This document shows, in pieces, positions 28,638 to 42,000 of a stretch of 64,000 nucleotides of DNA. The notes under the pieces are model-generated. The model searched no databases. It was not told where the DNA came from and worked only from the letters and a program-made list of their open reading frames with translations. Source of the DNA: Stercorarius parasiticus (Eukaryota; Chordata; Aves; Charadriiformes; Stercorariidae); NCBI GenBank assembly GCA_013396915.1, contig VWZL01002577.1:1-64000 (forward strand). Reading direction: 5' to 3'. Numbering within the stretch: position 1 is the first letter of the stretch; each line of letters starts with the position of its first letter. A program made the translations under genes and the position numbers.

Positions 28638-31032
28638 GTGAGTCATCCATTTCCAGCTCGCTCATATTCCTGGGAGTCTGAGGTCTGCGGATGGGGAGGT
28701 GACTGCATTGTAAGTCTCTTTGCTGGAGTGCAGATTTTGTATTGCTGAACTCTCGCCATGCGTTTCTGGCACTAAAGACAAATAATTTATTAAAAAGAAC
28801 AGGGAAGTACCTCACCCACAGTCCAATTAGTGCTGTTTAGTATGGCAGTGCAGAACAAGAGCAATTAATTTCTCAAACAGTTTCTGCTTGATCTTTAAGA
28901 CTTCAAGTATAATTTATGTTGGAAAGGAAAAAAACACGACTGGATTTTTTTTTTTTATATGGCATTAGCATCAGCCTTTTGAGTAACAACAGCAATGTAC
29001 TTCCAAACCCCCAAGTGTAATTCTTCTCTTGCTCTAGAAAGCATTTTCTTCACTTCAAAGCAGGAAAACCTACTGAAAGGTGATGGATGCCACAGTAAAG
29101 TAAGATTATGGAGCCAAAGAAATTCTGGTTATAGCTCCACTGAAGCGTAGTGAGCAATTTAAAAGGGCAGAGGGAAAACAAAGGAAATGCTGTGTATAAA
29201 TCATGCCTTGAGTATTACAGCAGTTTGTGAGATAGAATCAATCATTAAAACAGAGTGTAAACACCCATTTACCGGACCACCAGCCGCTGTGAAAGAAACA
29301 AGGCATGAGCAGCAATTCAGAGTCTGTTCTTGAAGTTGTCTGCCAGCCCTCTTACCCTGGCTGCCTTCCCTGGTGCCGGTTTGGTTCTGACCATCTCCTA
29401 GACCCCGGTGTGGCCCTGTTTGGCTCAACTGCTATAGCTGCCCTGATCTTCTTCACTTCAACAGGACTTATTGTAGGGACAAGGGTGACCTTGCACTGCA
29501 GGATTGGTGGCCCAATCACCAGTCACTAAGAGGAGAGTTCACATAACCTGACTTTAGGTTTCTAGACATGAGGCATCTACTTCAAAGTGAGTTGTTTAAG
29601 CTCACTTTGCGCTTTTAGATGGGAAAGGCAGGAGCTTTTCTGTGGGCAGTTCATCCTCTTCATCCAGGGGTAATCCCGCAAGGCTGATGACATAAATGCC
29701 AGAAATGGCAGTTGAGAAAAAGAAACTTAATGAAGGCAGCAGGGATGGGTGGGAGGAGAAGGAGAACATTTTGAACCAGTCTCCAAGGTGCAGTTTACAC
29801 TGCATACAGAAGTGCTGCTGGGTCGTGAGAGGGATTGACACCTGAATAAAAATAATCAGACAGGGCTGAAGGCCTCAAGAGGACAACATTTGATTTTGGA
29901 TAGGATAAATCACCTGTATCTCCTTGCTGCTGGTAAGGGATCACTGTAAGCTAAGGCTACATGCCTGCTGTTCAGACAGCTGGAAAGACGTGAGCTGAAT
30001 CCTACCATGCATCTTCATTTTCCAAATGGCAATTAGTGTTATTTTGGGTCCATGACACCTAATGCCAATGTCAGTGGACTTGATCCTCACAGTATCCTGC
30101 AGGTGAGGGCAGCTCCTGACTGTGCAGACATCTCAACATGTGTATGAGCAAGATCTCATTAAAAGCAATACCACTTTCTATGAGCAGACGCAGTTCACAT
30201 GGAGCAGTTTTGCAGGCCATATTAATGAAAGCATCCCTGTTTTGGAATAAGTCAGAGATAAAGGATGGATGTATTTTGCACATATTGCAGCTTTCTGCAA
30301 TACTTTAACCCTATAGAATGATTTTAGCACAAAGTACATAAAGAGTGTATCAATATCTTTGTTTCATTCGTGTCTCAGGAGATCTTTCATTCAAACATAT
30401 TTTGGAAAACAGTTGCAGCCAATGAAAATGCTTAATTTAAATGCTAACATGGTGCAGAATATCCTGGAAAATCTTCAGGAGTCTGGGAAAGGCTGAAGGA
30501 ATGAAGACATTCATGAAGTCATAATTAAAGGAGACCTGAAGCTTTACATCATGAGGGAGTGTTAATTTGCTTAGCAGTATGTTGGGTGATTAACATAGTG
30601 TTCAGGGGTACATATATACATATACAATTTCTGAAACTGTACTACTGGTTCACAGCAATGTGTTGCTTATTATATGCAGTCTCTTAATAATTAAAATATT
30701 TAAGTGAGTTAATGTGGCAACCTCATACTTCTTTTCCAGAGGTAATTTTACAGAAAGTAGAATACCAGCAACTCCAGTGTTACCTTCTGGTTTCTCTGTT
30801 TGTTTGATTTTTATTCTGGTGAAATAAGAAGCTTAGACAGAAAATGCTATACAGTGCATATTATCACTAAGCTAATCCAAAGCGTGAGTCGAATACAATC
30901 TATGACTTTTCTGTTTCCATAAATAGAATCTCTTTTGATTTAGATAACTTTTGAATCTCATTCTCATGTGCGCTTTTAATTTTACTTCTATCATTTATTT
31001 GTTTTCTCCATTTTTCTTTTCTTGCATGCAAG
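28638..31032 (+). other. GRIK1: GRIK1 intron before first terminal exon
   Basis: About 2.4 kb, AT-rich; it ends in a long pyrimidine tract (gttttctccatttttctttt) before gcatgcaag. Nothing else recognised. Confidence 0.9.
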
Positions 31033-31182
31033 GCCTTTTGTTTCTTTTACGGACTACAATGTAAGCAAACTCATCCGTCCAACTCCACCTCTGGCACCAC
31101 CTTATCTACGGAGTTAGACTGTGGCAAGTTAATCCGAGAGGAGCGAGGGATTCGAACACAGCCCTCAATTCACACTGTATAG
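31033..31182 (+). CDS. GRIK1: GRIK1 alternative terminal exon (AFCFFYG tail)
   Basis: 150 nt: 49 codons and TAG. It encodes AFCFFYGLQCKQTHPSNSTS, then GTTLSTELDCGKLIREERGI and RTQPSIHTV. This corresponds to the C-terminal tail of the 918-residue human isoform, which ends HTV. The exon is in phase 0 after the M4 exon and has a strong pyrimidine tract upstream. The third residue from the end is His, so the tail is not a class I PDZ ligand. The downstream 3' UTR is unmarked: an ATTAAA lies at 31217-31222, very close to the stop, and the first AATAAA found is at 32824-32829. Confidence 0.95.
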   Translation, partial: AFCFFYGLQCKQTHPSNSTSGTTLSTELDCGKLIREERGIRTQPSIHTV

Positions 31183-34100
31183 TCAGGAAAGAAAAAAGGT
31201 GTGTCCGATGGAAAGCATTAAACTTAAACATTGCACATAATGGCAAAGGTTGTACTCACCAAAACATAGTTAATGACTTCCGAGTGCCTCTTGCTTCAGC
31301 AGGAGATAAGCTTATCTAATGTAAATTGTCAAAGTCCTGGAAATTTGGGCAGTTTAAATGCATATCACAGAAAATAATTATACCTACAACAAAGAGTGAG
31401 TGCAATAGACTGTAGCAGATTTGAAGAGTTATCACAGTCTCTATGTACAATTGTTATCTTGTCATTTCATGGGGTGATTCACCTTTTTCAGGTAAGAAAA
31501 TTGTTTAACTCCTTTTCATCCCCTACCAAACCTGAGTAAACCAATGGCAGTCTCATTACTAAAAGCATGGAGGAATATTTCACTTGGTCTCTGCCAAAGC
31601 ATCCAGCAAGTGGGGCAGGCAGCTCTTTATAAACCTTCAGAAAATAACCCGCAGGGCTCCATTAACTTTCTGAACCCCTATTATAAGCAGCCAGAGATTT
31701 TTAGCTGGCATATCTTATTCCCAGTGTCAATATTTAATGAATTTTAATTCATCCATTTAAAATTCATTAGGCAAAGCCTCCAAGTAACTATCATAGCACA
31801 AAATCACATCTATCAGTTAAATTTTATGCCATGTAACCATTAACATTTAGGAACATATTCAACAAAAGCACCCTCAGGCACCTCCAGTATATACCTTTCA
31901 CAGAATAACTGTGTTGACTTGGCTTGAGCAATTCATGATGTTTACTATTGTAAGGCTTTGTAACATAGAAAACTCCTTTATGGCAAAATCAGGATGTCAA
32001 TTTATGTCAAACAGTAAAACCTTGGCATGCCTTGCGTATTGAAACACGGAAGGAAACTTTTGTGTAGGAGGTTGGCACTGGATGCTTTTTATATGCTGCA
32101 AGGATAACAGTTTCCTCTAGTTTCCTCTAGTCCTCAGCTAGTCTGGGGACTGACAGGGCAGGAAACAACGGACTGGATCTGTTGTTGCCACCGAAAGACG
32201 TATGACAGCGATTTGAGGTACACAAAATGTACAGAAATGCTAGCTCGTAGGATGTCATGAACCGTGGCAAACCACCATGTTTTCAAAACCTGATCACCTT
32301 TTATCTGTATTTCGTTATATCCCAGCTTACCGCCAGTTTCACCAATTCCTTTCCCACCCCTCACACCTACTTTATGTTTTCTTGCCCACTGCAGTTCCTC
32401 CTCATCAAATGAGTGAATGATCTGTTTTATTGAGGGGCCATTCTGGACCCTGCTGCAGTTAGAAAACTTGTTTGAGTGGATGCCTTCACACTCAATCACT
32501 GAAGTGCTGTGGCGAAGCTCTGCTCACTTCTCGAATTGTTGCTCTCATTCCTGGCTCCTGACAAAAGCCAGAGCATATTCATGTTACAATTTTTGGTCAA
32601 CGCTATTTATGCTGGCAGTAAGCTTAAGTATTTTTTGGTGATGAAGATGTACTGCTCATAGCTAGGCTATACCAATTCTTCTCTGACAGTGCTCATCCAT
32701 GTACGTGAGTGTTTATGCTCAGCTCCAGACACTGCAAGAAATTGCCTTGTTCAAAATGGCTTTTTAACTTGTTTGAATCGGGCCTTGAAAGCTTTGGCTC
32801 TTCATAAAATGAGCCTTCTTACCAATAAAGACCTGAATTAGATCTTCTGTATCCTCGATTTAAGAAAGCACTTTTGTTTGCAGTTTCCCAGTAGAAGAGA
32901 CTTAAAACTAATTAAATTCAGCTTCTCTCAACTCTCAGAGGAGAAGGAAAATTCCTAATGTGTTTATCTCCGTCATTGCTCTATGCAAGAAATCCTCCAG
33001 GTTGCAGCTTCGACCAGTTTTCTAATTGCTGTTTAGATGAACACAGAATCCAGAAAGTTTCTGTCTATTTTGGGTAAACATTTTCATATCTGTCAAGGAA
33101 ACGGTCACATTGTTAGTAACAGTCACCATTTCCCCATGTCCAGCTGTCCCGACAGACAACCTCACGGACTTTGGCTTGCCTGTGGGAATTACAAAACAGC
33201 TCCTCCTTTCCCTAACGGAGCTTTATACCTAGCTACAAAAAGAGTTATTAAAAAGCCTTACTTGGTCCTTATCAGCTGTGTCAGCAGCTGAGGCAGTGAA
33301 GAGCCGGCATGCCACCCGGGCACTAACAAATCCGTGCTTTTAAAGGCAGTTTTTGCAAGGTTTGCCGTGGCTCCGGGAAAAGGAAGGTGCCTTCAGGTTA
33401 ACAGCGAGGCTCGAGGAAGGCACAGCCCATAGCATCTCCCACAAAGTGCGTGGCACCTGGGGGGACTCCTGCACAGACATAACAAGCTTCAAGAAGAAGT
33501 GTTAAAGCATTCAAAGATTTTCTACTTATCAGCACTCTAAGCTTCTATGACTGCTATACTTGGCCACAAAAAAAATACTCTATTTGCAAATGCAGATAGT
33601 CACCATTGCATCTTCCTAACTTGCAGCCTTGCAACTGCATTCAGGCCCCAATAATGAAACCAGATCCTTTCTCAGGTGTATGTCAGCGCGGGGTCCTTGC
33701 TGTGCAATCAGCACAGAGACAAAAATTCTGCCTGTGATGGATGAGCCACAACAGACTCCATCAGTTGTGGCACTGCAGTATCAGTAAAGCATAGCCAGAG
33801 CTATTTTGGGAGAAAAAATTGCTATGAGCATTCCCTTATGTCATTTTATATTAACTTTTGGTTTGCTGTTGCTGCATTTTACTCAGAACTCCCCAAATAT
33901 TCCAATTAATAAGTGTTTGCAAAAAGCGCCATATGCTTTGACACACAGAAACTACCTATGATTGAAAGCAAAGGGTCCATGAACGAGCCAGTCCCAAGCC
34001 ATCGCCAGGTTGGTTTGGCTGGGTCAGCATGCCTACCTTTATTTAGAGGCAGTTCCTGCCCTCATCACACAGCCTGCAATCCAACTAGGCAAAGGGGCAG

Positions 34101-37100
34101 GGGGAAGGAAGGAGAAAGGCCAAGACAGTTGGAGAATGTGGGGAATGAAGGCAATATGATCACCACCTCAAAGAGCCAGGATGAGGCTGGATTAACAACA
34201 TGGCCTGCATGGCAGAACTAGACCAAGCACAGCGATAACGCTTTCCCCAACTAGACTGATATTTCCTTAAAGTACTGTCATGGTATCGTGTGCTGGTGCC
34301 ATCTCTCTCGGATCAAAGCCTTAAAGCTTCACATCTTTAGCTCTTTGGAAACAAAGGAGGAGAAGGGCTAGAAGAAAGAAATCCCCTGTCTCAGTGAGGT
34401 TCTTGCAAAACAGAATTTTTGTGAGTTTGTCAGGTCTGCAAATTCCCCCTCTTCAATGACCCCCTCCATTTTCAGGCCACAACCCCGCCTCCAAACACGA
34501 CTGTGGCCATGAATGGGAGCAGTCCCATTCATGTTTAGATGGTTTCTGAGACCAGCAAGTAGCTTTATTGATTTTTTTTTTCTTGTAAATAGGAAACTGA
34601 GGAACAGTTAATGTAACTGAGGAAGTGTTAGAATGATCCATGGATATTGTCGTACTGTTTTGACACTCACTGTTCAATAGACTCTGACAGTTTAAAAGAC
34701 TTAATTTAGTGAGCTCCTCATGCAATTAGCCATCAGTGACAGAATACTCAAACAGATTCTTAATGTGCTGCAACAGCAGTTTGCTCACTAGGAGAAACTA
34801 TTTTGGATATTTTTCCTTCGGTGCACTAGGCACAAACAAATCTCTTTTCTTTCAGCAGAAGACGTATGTCAGTGTCCCAGCTATGGGTCCTTCGCAGCGA
34901 TGAGAGCACTGTAGAAGAAAAATCCTGACTTCTGCACTTCCTCCTCTGTGCCTGAGCTTGTCAGGTGTTCTTCCAGAATAAAATCTGGCCCACATTCTTC
35001 AATTTTCATAGTTCTCGGTTCTCCAACACAGTGCACTGGATTATTTTTTAAAATTTTTTTATTTTTGCAAGGTGTTAATAAAATGCAATTGAAAAGTCTT
35101 TTCCCTAGTGGTCACCCAGCAGCATAACTAGCAGATTGATAAAGCCTGACTACAGATTCTTTTATTTCAGTCTTGTTTCTACTTTATTTTATGTTATTTT
35201 TCAAATTCTGAATCTATAATTATCCTAAAGCTTAACACAGTCTTCTGTATGGGAGTCTAAGGAAGGATTTGGGAGCTTCATGACCTTTATAGCCTGCTGA
35301 AACGACCAAAGGGCAAAGAGAAAGAGTCTCACATCACAAGGAGAGCAAAATCTATCTGTTTTTAAAGTATGACATTTCCTTTTAGCCTCACATGCCATGT
35401 CCTGCAGCATTTTGACACTGCTAGAATGAGAAAGTCAAGCTGACTAAAAGCAAAATGTTAAACTTATTACTCCGTTGTTAAATATATTGCTCTGTGCCTA
35501 CTCTGCTCTCACTCTCAGCAAGACCTCAAAAGTGGACTTAACAGCGTGTAAAAAAAATAGCTTTTTAAAGAAACCCTTTAAGTCTGGCTATCCGAATATG
35601 AGACTAAAAGAACAGTATATTCCCCTTTTAAATGGAATTTTTATGTCACCATCCCCTTTTTAAAGGCTACTGTAATTATGCTGCAGATATGGTGCTGTTC
35701 AGAGGGCCATCTTGGGAGTCCTCGCTGAATGTGTTTCTTGCCTGTGATTTTCCTGTAAATCCGACAGCATTCTGGCTGAGTTTGTACTCGCTCTGTACCA
35801 CGGTTTTCTACTGCTTGAAAAGTTCAGGGCAATTCCACTTTTCAGACATCTGTTCAGTTTTCTGATTGCACGGACAAGCTTTGAGATAAATAGGATTTTG
35901 AGCTATGCTTCCTGGGGCTCAAAAGAAAGTTCACGTGTAATTGTCCTTCTGAATGAGTAGCCAGACCCCTGGAAGTTCAAAGTATCATCTCAGATTGCTC
36001 TTTTAGACCGCCTGAAGTTCTGTGTGAAGGCAGAGGGGCAAAGAAAGCCCTGTCTCTCCCACATTTGTAATGCTCTTTGCCACCTCCAGTTGGCTTTCTC
36101 ATAGGTGGTAGGATCTCAGAAAGGAATACGCACAAAATTGATTAGAGTCATAGTTACGTCCATAACCCTTGGAATATCTTTGAAGGATCAGTCCAGCGTC
36201 TTAAATCTACATTTATTTCATTGCTTCAGATTGACAAAACTCCTGCCAATGGTGCTTTAAGTCCCTCGAAACTAAGTATAACATGACTGTAAAAGTAAAA
36301 CTACTTTTGTGCTTTTACAAAACCAGGAGCAGGAGCGGCAAGGTGTTTGACCCGGGAAGGTACTACTGCAAACACTACTCCTGTCCCTCTCCCGACCCAG
36401 TGTCCCTGTAGGACGGTCAAACCCATTCCCATCTGTGTTGAATGTGTGTGTTTCGACCTCTCTCGTGGATACCCAGCCCACTGGGGCCTTGCACTGCCAG
36501 CATAGGATGGGAGAGACTCTTGATAAGGCAGATCCCTTTCAGATTTTGAATGGCCTATTCCATACTTCATGGAGTGGATAAACATGGCCTGTTTACAGAA
36601 AAGATCATCAACAAGAAGAGTAATGTTTTTATATTCAGTTTTAGATGTAACGGCTATTGATGAACAATTAGGCAAAAGCTTAATTCTTAGACAAGACCTA
36701 AACATGAAAGCCATTCCTAAGAATATCTTGAAGTCTTTCCGATAATATTTATTTTAAAATTCAAAACACAGTTCAAAGTGGAACCAGTAGGCACTTCACA
36801 AATCATGTAGTCAGATACTAAAAACCTCACATACTTAATGTCAGCAATATGTTTTAAATATCTATCTGCAGATGCAAAATGATCTTCATGGGACTATTTT
36901 GCTGATATGAAATCGAAAGGCATTATGATAATTGCATAGTCTGAATAATATGAATCTGTTTGGAAAATTAAAATACAAGCCTATTAACAAGGCAGTAAAA
37001 TGTACTGCTTCATATGCAGAAATCATCCCTGTATGCACATTGCAGAGTCTGATGGCTATTATTAAATACACACACAACACATAGGTTAGTAAGAACAACA

Positions 37101-39106
37101 GGGAAAGAAAATAAAAATAAACATGATCAGTCCCAGAAATGGTTAATATGATCCTTTCCTTATTTGCCATGGAGTTCTGGAATCACTTTGCAATCTAGAT
37201 TTTGAAAGCTCAATTAAAACTAAGATAGTAGAGAAAAATTATCCATGCTAAACCAGCCACTTAGAGCATATAGTTTTATTAGCTTGGAAAGAAGTGGTGC
37301 TACTCTCTAAAAAGGCCTGAGGCAATATAGAAATAGTGTCTGTATTAGGATGATTCCTGCTTTGCCTTGTGCTTCCAGAGGGCATGGGGCTGCAGCAGAC
37401 ACCTTTGACTCTTAACTTCAGCAATGCTGAAATTCCTGCATTACATTGTCAAAGGGCATATTTAAATGGTAATTGCACCAGCAAATTGCTGGCTATTACC
37501 AGACAGTAATTTGAAAAAAAAGCAGTACACTGCCCTGGCCTATGTCTATTGCATTTTGGGGCTGTCATGAATTAATAGTAGTTTAATTTATGTGCACTTA
37601 AAAATTTTAGATGAACAAAAATTAAGCATCTCGAAGAGCATGTTAAACTATAGATTTAACATACTATGGGATCTTTGTCTGTATGCAGTCCATCCCACAA
37701 ACGGACATGATGATATACGCAAGATCATACGCACTTAAAATACACACACAAGCTGATGCACTGATGTCTTGAGCTCATTTTCAGAACCAGGGCTACACAC
37801 ATTATAGGGAGGGTTTATACTGGAGAGGAAGAAGCATGTTGTGTGGGATCCGCTTCTCTGGGATTCCTTTGCTACCTTAAGCAAATGATTTAATCTTGAT
37901 CCAGGTTCCCTCGTACTTCTCTTTTGCATTTGAAAATATTCCTCTAGAATAGCTGGCTACTAGGAAAGCTTGGGTTTTCTCCTTTTCAAATAATATGTCT
38001 GTTTTTTACGTTTTTTAGCCCTGTGTAACTGAGGTCACTATTGGATTATTACTGGTTGAGAACTGAACACTGCTTACCTTGCACTGGTATCACTCTGGAA
38101 GGGAATTTGTGTTTGATACAGAGAACCATGTCTGTGTGCTGTTGCTGTCATTTCCCAAGAACTGTAGTTTTAACCAGTTGTATTAAAGCTGGTCACTTCT
38201 GCAGTTCTAGAAAGGGTTTGGTGGGAAGGATTTATGTAACTTGAAGGTAAGGTGGTTAAAGCTTTGTTTCACACTGCTACCATCACTTCATTTTATATAT
38301 AAATAATCTATTTATATATATTTGCATAGAACATTTTGTTTTGCATTGCTAGATACTTCCACTTAAAGCATCTCTGTGGTTTTTTGTGCTGCATGTAATT
38401 ATTCCAGCTGTAGATTTTAAAGGATGTTTCCACTTACCCAAATGTCTTTGTTAATATTGTGATGGTGGGAAGAAAAAAGATTTCTGCTTTCTTTCTAAAC
38501 TATTCAGATACCTTACTCTTGTGATAATTTTATCCTTTCTTCAACACACAATATTTGAAAAATATTCTTTCCAAAGAAAAAAGAGGATTGAGGACTGTGC
38601 TATATTTTAGAAATGTCTGTTAATTTTGTGAGGGGAAAATAACTAAACCACAAAGGTACCTTCAAGAATGGTGTTCTTTGCTTTCTCTAATATACTCATT
38701 CTTTTGTGGCTAAGGTACATGTGATTTAAAAAAGAAGATTTTTTTTCTTTTAAGGTCAGGAGGAAATTTACCTACTCAAAAAGGGTAAGTTTTATGACAT
38801 GAAGCCACCAAAAAATCACAAATGCATCTGTGTAGAATTTCAGAAACATTCGTAATCAGCTTTAGCTAAGCGAAAGTTAAATTAAATTCAGTGGAAGCCA
38901 AGTTAGGCAAAAAACATGACTTATACAGAGTCACCTATTATACCTTAGGGGCTTATTCAAAGCTGGCAGAACCCACCAGAGAAGCTTTCTGAGCCCGCCA
39001 GTAAGAGCTCAGGTCCTTGCTTCTAAAAGCCAGCATTTGTGCAAGGGGTATGGCCAAACTCTGCCTTCGGTGAGAAGTATTTAATGCCATTTCCGTCTTC
39101 CACCAG
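31183..39106 (+). other. GRIK1: 3' UTR of first terminal exon / intron to second
   Basis: About 7.9 kb. The beginning is 3' UTR for the first tail form and the whole is intron for the other form. It is AT-rich and unique apart from a 10-base tandem duplication (tttcctctag twice) at about 32111-32130. The segment 37420-37660 is AT-rich with palindromic words (gcaccagcaaattgctggct) and could be conserved noncoding DNA, which cannot be judged here. A third mammalian tail variant with a 29-residue insert was not located. Confidence 0.85.
32824..32829 (+). terminator. GRIK1: Possible polyadenylation signal for first tail form
   Basis: AATAAA in the context accaataaagacctg, about 1.64 kb after the TAG of the first terminal exon. 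It is followed within 30 bases by a T-rich stretch. The assignment is only positional. Confidence 0.3.
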
Positions 39107-39262
39107 TGTCTTTCTTTCAACGCGATAATGGAGGAGCTTGGAATTTCACTCAAGCATCAGAAGAAGTTAAAGAAAAGGTCACGAACAAAGGGGAAATCTT
39201 CATTCACAAGTATCCTTACTTGTCACCAGCGGCGGACACTGAGGAAAGAAACCATAGCGTGA
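39107..39262 (+). CDS. GRIK1: GRIK1 alternative terminal exon (CLSFNAI / ETIA tail)
   Basis: 156 nt: 51 codons and TGA, following tccgtcttccaccag in phase 0. It encodes CLSFNAIMEELGISLKHQKK, then LKKRSRTKGKSSFTSILTCH and QRRTLRKETIA. This matches the b-type tail of mammalian GluK1 (51 residues, ending ETVA), the basic tail that carries trafficking signals. The last four residues, ETIA, keep the Thr at the -2 position needed for PDZ binding. An AG at 39189-39190 before GGGAAATCT could serve as an internal acceptor, giving the short a-type tail GKSSFTSIL in frame, although the sequence before it is purine-rich. This exon lies 10.5 kb beyond the M4 exon. Confidence 0.96.
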   Translation, partial: CLSFNAIMEELGISLKHQKKLKKRSRTKGKSSFTSILTCHQRRTLRKETIA

Positions 39263-39556
39263 GCAAGAGAGACCCCTCTGAGGAAATATCAGGAACAAAA
39301 AATAAAACAAAAACATTGCTGCCTACAAGTTGATTGTGGTGGGATTTCTGAAATATAGACATTTACCTTGTTCTTCAGAAATTCTCTGTGGTTTCTTTTT
39401 TTTAATCTAGAGGTACAACAGTTTCAATGCTCACATAGACTGATGTACTACTAATCGTCTGGAAAGTGTCTCACTATTTCTTTTGAGATGGATTTGTACG
39501 CTCACCTCTTTTGCATCTCTCTTCCCCTCCCCACGCATCGCTGTATGTGCTTTCTA

Positions 39557-39570
39557 AATAAATAAATAAA
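39557..39570 (+). terminator. GRIK1: Overlapping polyadenylation signals
   Basis: Three overlapping AATAAA hexamers (ctaaataaataaataaacaa) start 295 bases after the TGA of the second terminal exon. They are followed 20-30 bases later by gggttcttttttcc, a suitable G/T-rich downstream element. This is the most likely 3' end of the b-type transcript. A single AATAAA at 39301-39306 is closer to the stop and less likely. Confidence 0.6.
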
Positions 39571-41359
39571 CAAGAGACAGGGTTCTTTTTTCCAATAATC
39601 TGGGAGTGGAACTTTATTTTCCTTTTGAAGAAAAGATTGCAGTTCTACTGAGCACAGTTGTTTAGAAACCAGGACCCAGACAACCAAAGTAAAAATTCAT
39701 ACAGTTAACTTATAAATAATGACTACAAAAATGTATTAAATACAAAGGTATCCAACAATGAGTTATTTTTATTTTGTCTCATATTGTAAGGAACACTCTT
39801 TGGGTTCTTTTCTGTGAGAAACTTGTTTTCCCTTATCTTCTCTCTTTTTCATTTCTTATAAAATCAGATTATTAGGTAATGCCATGGCTCCAGGTGCTAG
39901 ATGTTCAAAAAGAAAAACCAAAATCACAAAAGTAATGATCAGTGAACAGGGGAAGGCAACAGTGACATCGTCACACTGCCGTATCCTCCAGCTCCTGATA
40001 CCAATAAAACAATTCTTGACTTCAAAATGAAAATCCCTTAGAAATTAGAGCCAAGAATATCCCATTTATAACAAATCTTGACCACAAAGGTAACAACATC
40101 TGACAGGAATACAGCCAATGCTCTGGAATTGAAACCTTTTCTTGCAACAGCTGGGGGCACCAGCAAAATGTTTTAACAGTGAAGGAGAAATTAAGTCTTT
40201 TTTGTAAAGAAACCTTTGTCTGAGGAACAGTGATGCATTATAGCAGCAGATCCCCCCCCAACCTGTTCCTTTATATTGCAATGAGGTGAAACACATTTAT
40301 ATTTATTGCTATATTGTCTCTGTGATAAATTCTGTTGTTCCTGGGGCTTTTATTGGTGCCAGCTGGTTAGCTCTGAGGATGCCTGTAAAAGCAAATGGGT
40401 GAAATGCAGGCACATCCACCCTTCAAGGGATGAGGGTGGGTGTAGGAGATGGGTAGCCCTTGCGGCCAGCAGCTGGGAGCTGGACCCCTGCCTTCCTACA
40501 CACTGGGTTATATATGTAGACCTGGTCTGTCCAGGGCAATCCCACCACTATGACCACCTCTAATCCTAAGGTAAATCTGGAAAAAGGGAACCAAAAGACT
40601 GGAGCCACCGGTTGCTTTTTTTGTACAGCATATGGAGCTGGGCAAGCCCGAGTTGTATCAACAGTATTTGCTTCAGCTTGTGTCAACATTCATTACCCAG
40701 GTGCTTCAACGAAGTGTTAGATTTTCTTGTCCTTCTTATATTCCCCCAGTGAACTTTGTGCTTACCATTGATTACCTTTCCCTTGCATCTATGGCCATTT
40801 CCTCTGCAAAAGGAGGAAGTAATGTAAAAGCCTTTGAGTGGAGAAATCTCTCCTCCACTTTCACCTCACGCCATTGCTCCCTGCAGCCCCCTGGGAGCTT
40901 TTATGCTGTGCTGCATGGCAAAGTCAATCTGCAACGAACAGTGTTGTGTACAAAAGCCTTGCTTCATATTATTATAGACTAGAAGACGCTTTCATTTCAT
41001 TTCCATTTCATTTAGCCTTTCCACAGGGGTCAAGTTTTCTAAACCTCTTGCCACTACCACTGCTTTCCCCAAGGTTCTCTGTACTTACTCCATATCCTTC
41101 TCAAAACACAATGCCCCAAACCAGATCTGCTTTTCCACCTGTGTTGAGTTGGGCAGAAAACATCTTCTTGTGTCTCAAAGGCCCATACTGCAGCTCACAC
41201 ACCTCATGAGGAGACCTCCTTGCCTGAATTGGGTAAGGTGCGTAACCCCTCCATGATGTAGGCAATGATCATTCCAGCCTGAGATTAGGGCCGTGGCTGT
41301 ATGAAATTGCACATTTTTGTGATGTTTTTGTTTGGTTTTTTTTTTACTGGCCTTTTTCT
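39571..41359. other. Intergenic or distal 3' UTR, nothing recognised
   Basis: AT-rich unique sequence. Frames at 40306-40563, 40632-40982 and 40838-41209 have no family features and lack convincing splice context. Confidence 0.6.
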
Positions 41360-42000
41360 CAAGTTTGTCAAGATCAGTTTGTCCCCAGCCATGCTGGTTG
41401 CTTGAACCAGCTTGGCGGTACCTGCAAATTTAGTAAACATACTCACTAAAAGCTGTCCATAAAGGAGACACGGTGGACAGACCCCTGTAGATACTCTCTG
41501 ATTTTGATAGTGAAGGTCTGAGAGTTAATAGGACAGTTAATAGCACTTTGGCTACCGTATATGTCATCTGGCCTATTGCCCTACTTGTTTATGAAAATGT
41601 CACACAGGACAGGATCAAAGGCTTATTAAAATTGAAATGGAGGCCCCTTTCCTCACCCACGGGGCCCATTAAGCTGTTACAGAAGGAAATTCATCAGATT
41701 AACAAGACCTGTCTTTGACAGATTCTTATTAACTCTTGCTCATTTCCTACCAATTTCTTGCAAAACAGTTATTTCATGCAAATAGTTTGCTGGCCAACTA
41801 AAGTTAAGCTGGCTGGCTCAAAACTCCCTTGATTCTTCTTTTCCTTCCTTTGAAGACAGGAATTATTATTGCTGTTTTCCAGCATTTCTTTTGAACTGTG
41901 TCTATCCTCCATGAGTTTCTCTCAGTAGGTTTGGAGCAGTCATCCTCTGGGAAAGGAAGGAGAAGGGTCTCTTTTAAAGTGACTGCAGTAGGAAGTTTTA
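41360..42000 (-). mobile_element. Ancient CR1/L3-like LINE fragment, antisense
   Basis: Read on the minus strand, the segment resembles diverged reverse-transcriptase sequence. A frame near 41870 gives CWKTAIIIPVFKG, matching the RT entry motif (W..A.IIPVFK). On the + strand, phrases such as gtttatgaaaatgtcacaca, ggacaggatcaaaggcttat and aagaaggaaattca-like words follow the antisense order of old CR1/L3 copies. It is heavily mutated, with many frame breaks, so it is an old inactive insertion. Boundaries are approximate. Confidence 0.55.

Noticed and set aside
36272..36714. 137-codon minus-strand frame
   Set aside because: No domain, no splice or promoter context, and overlapped by another frame on the same strand.
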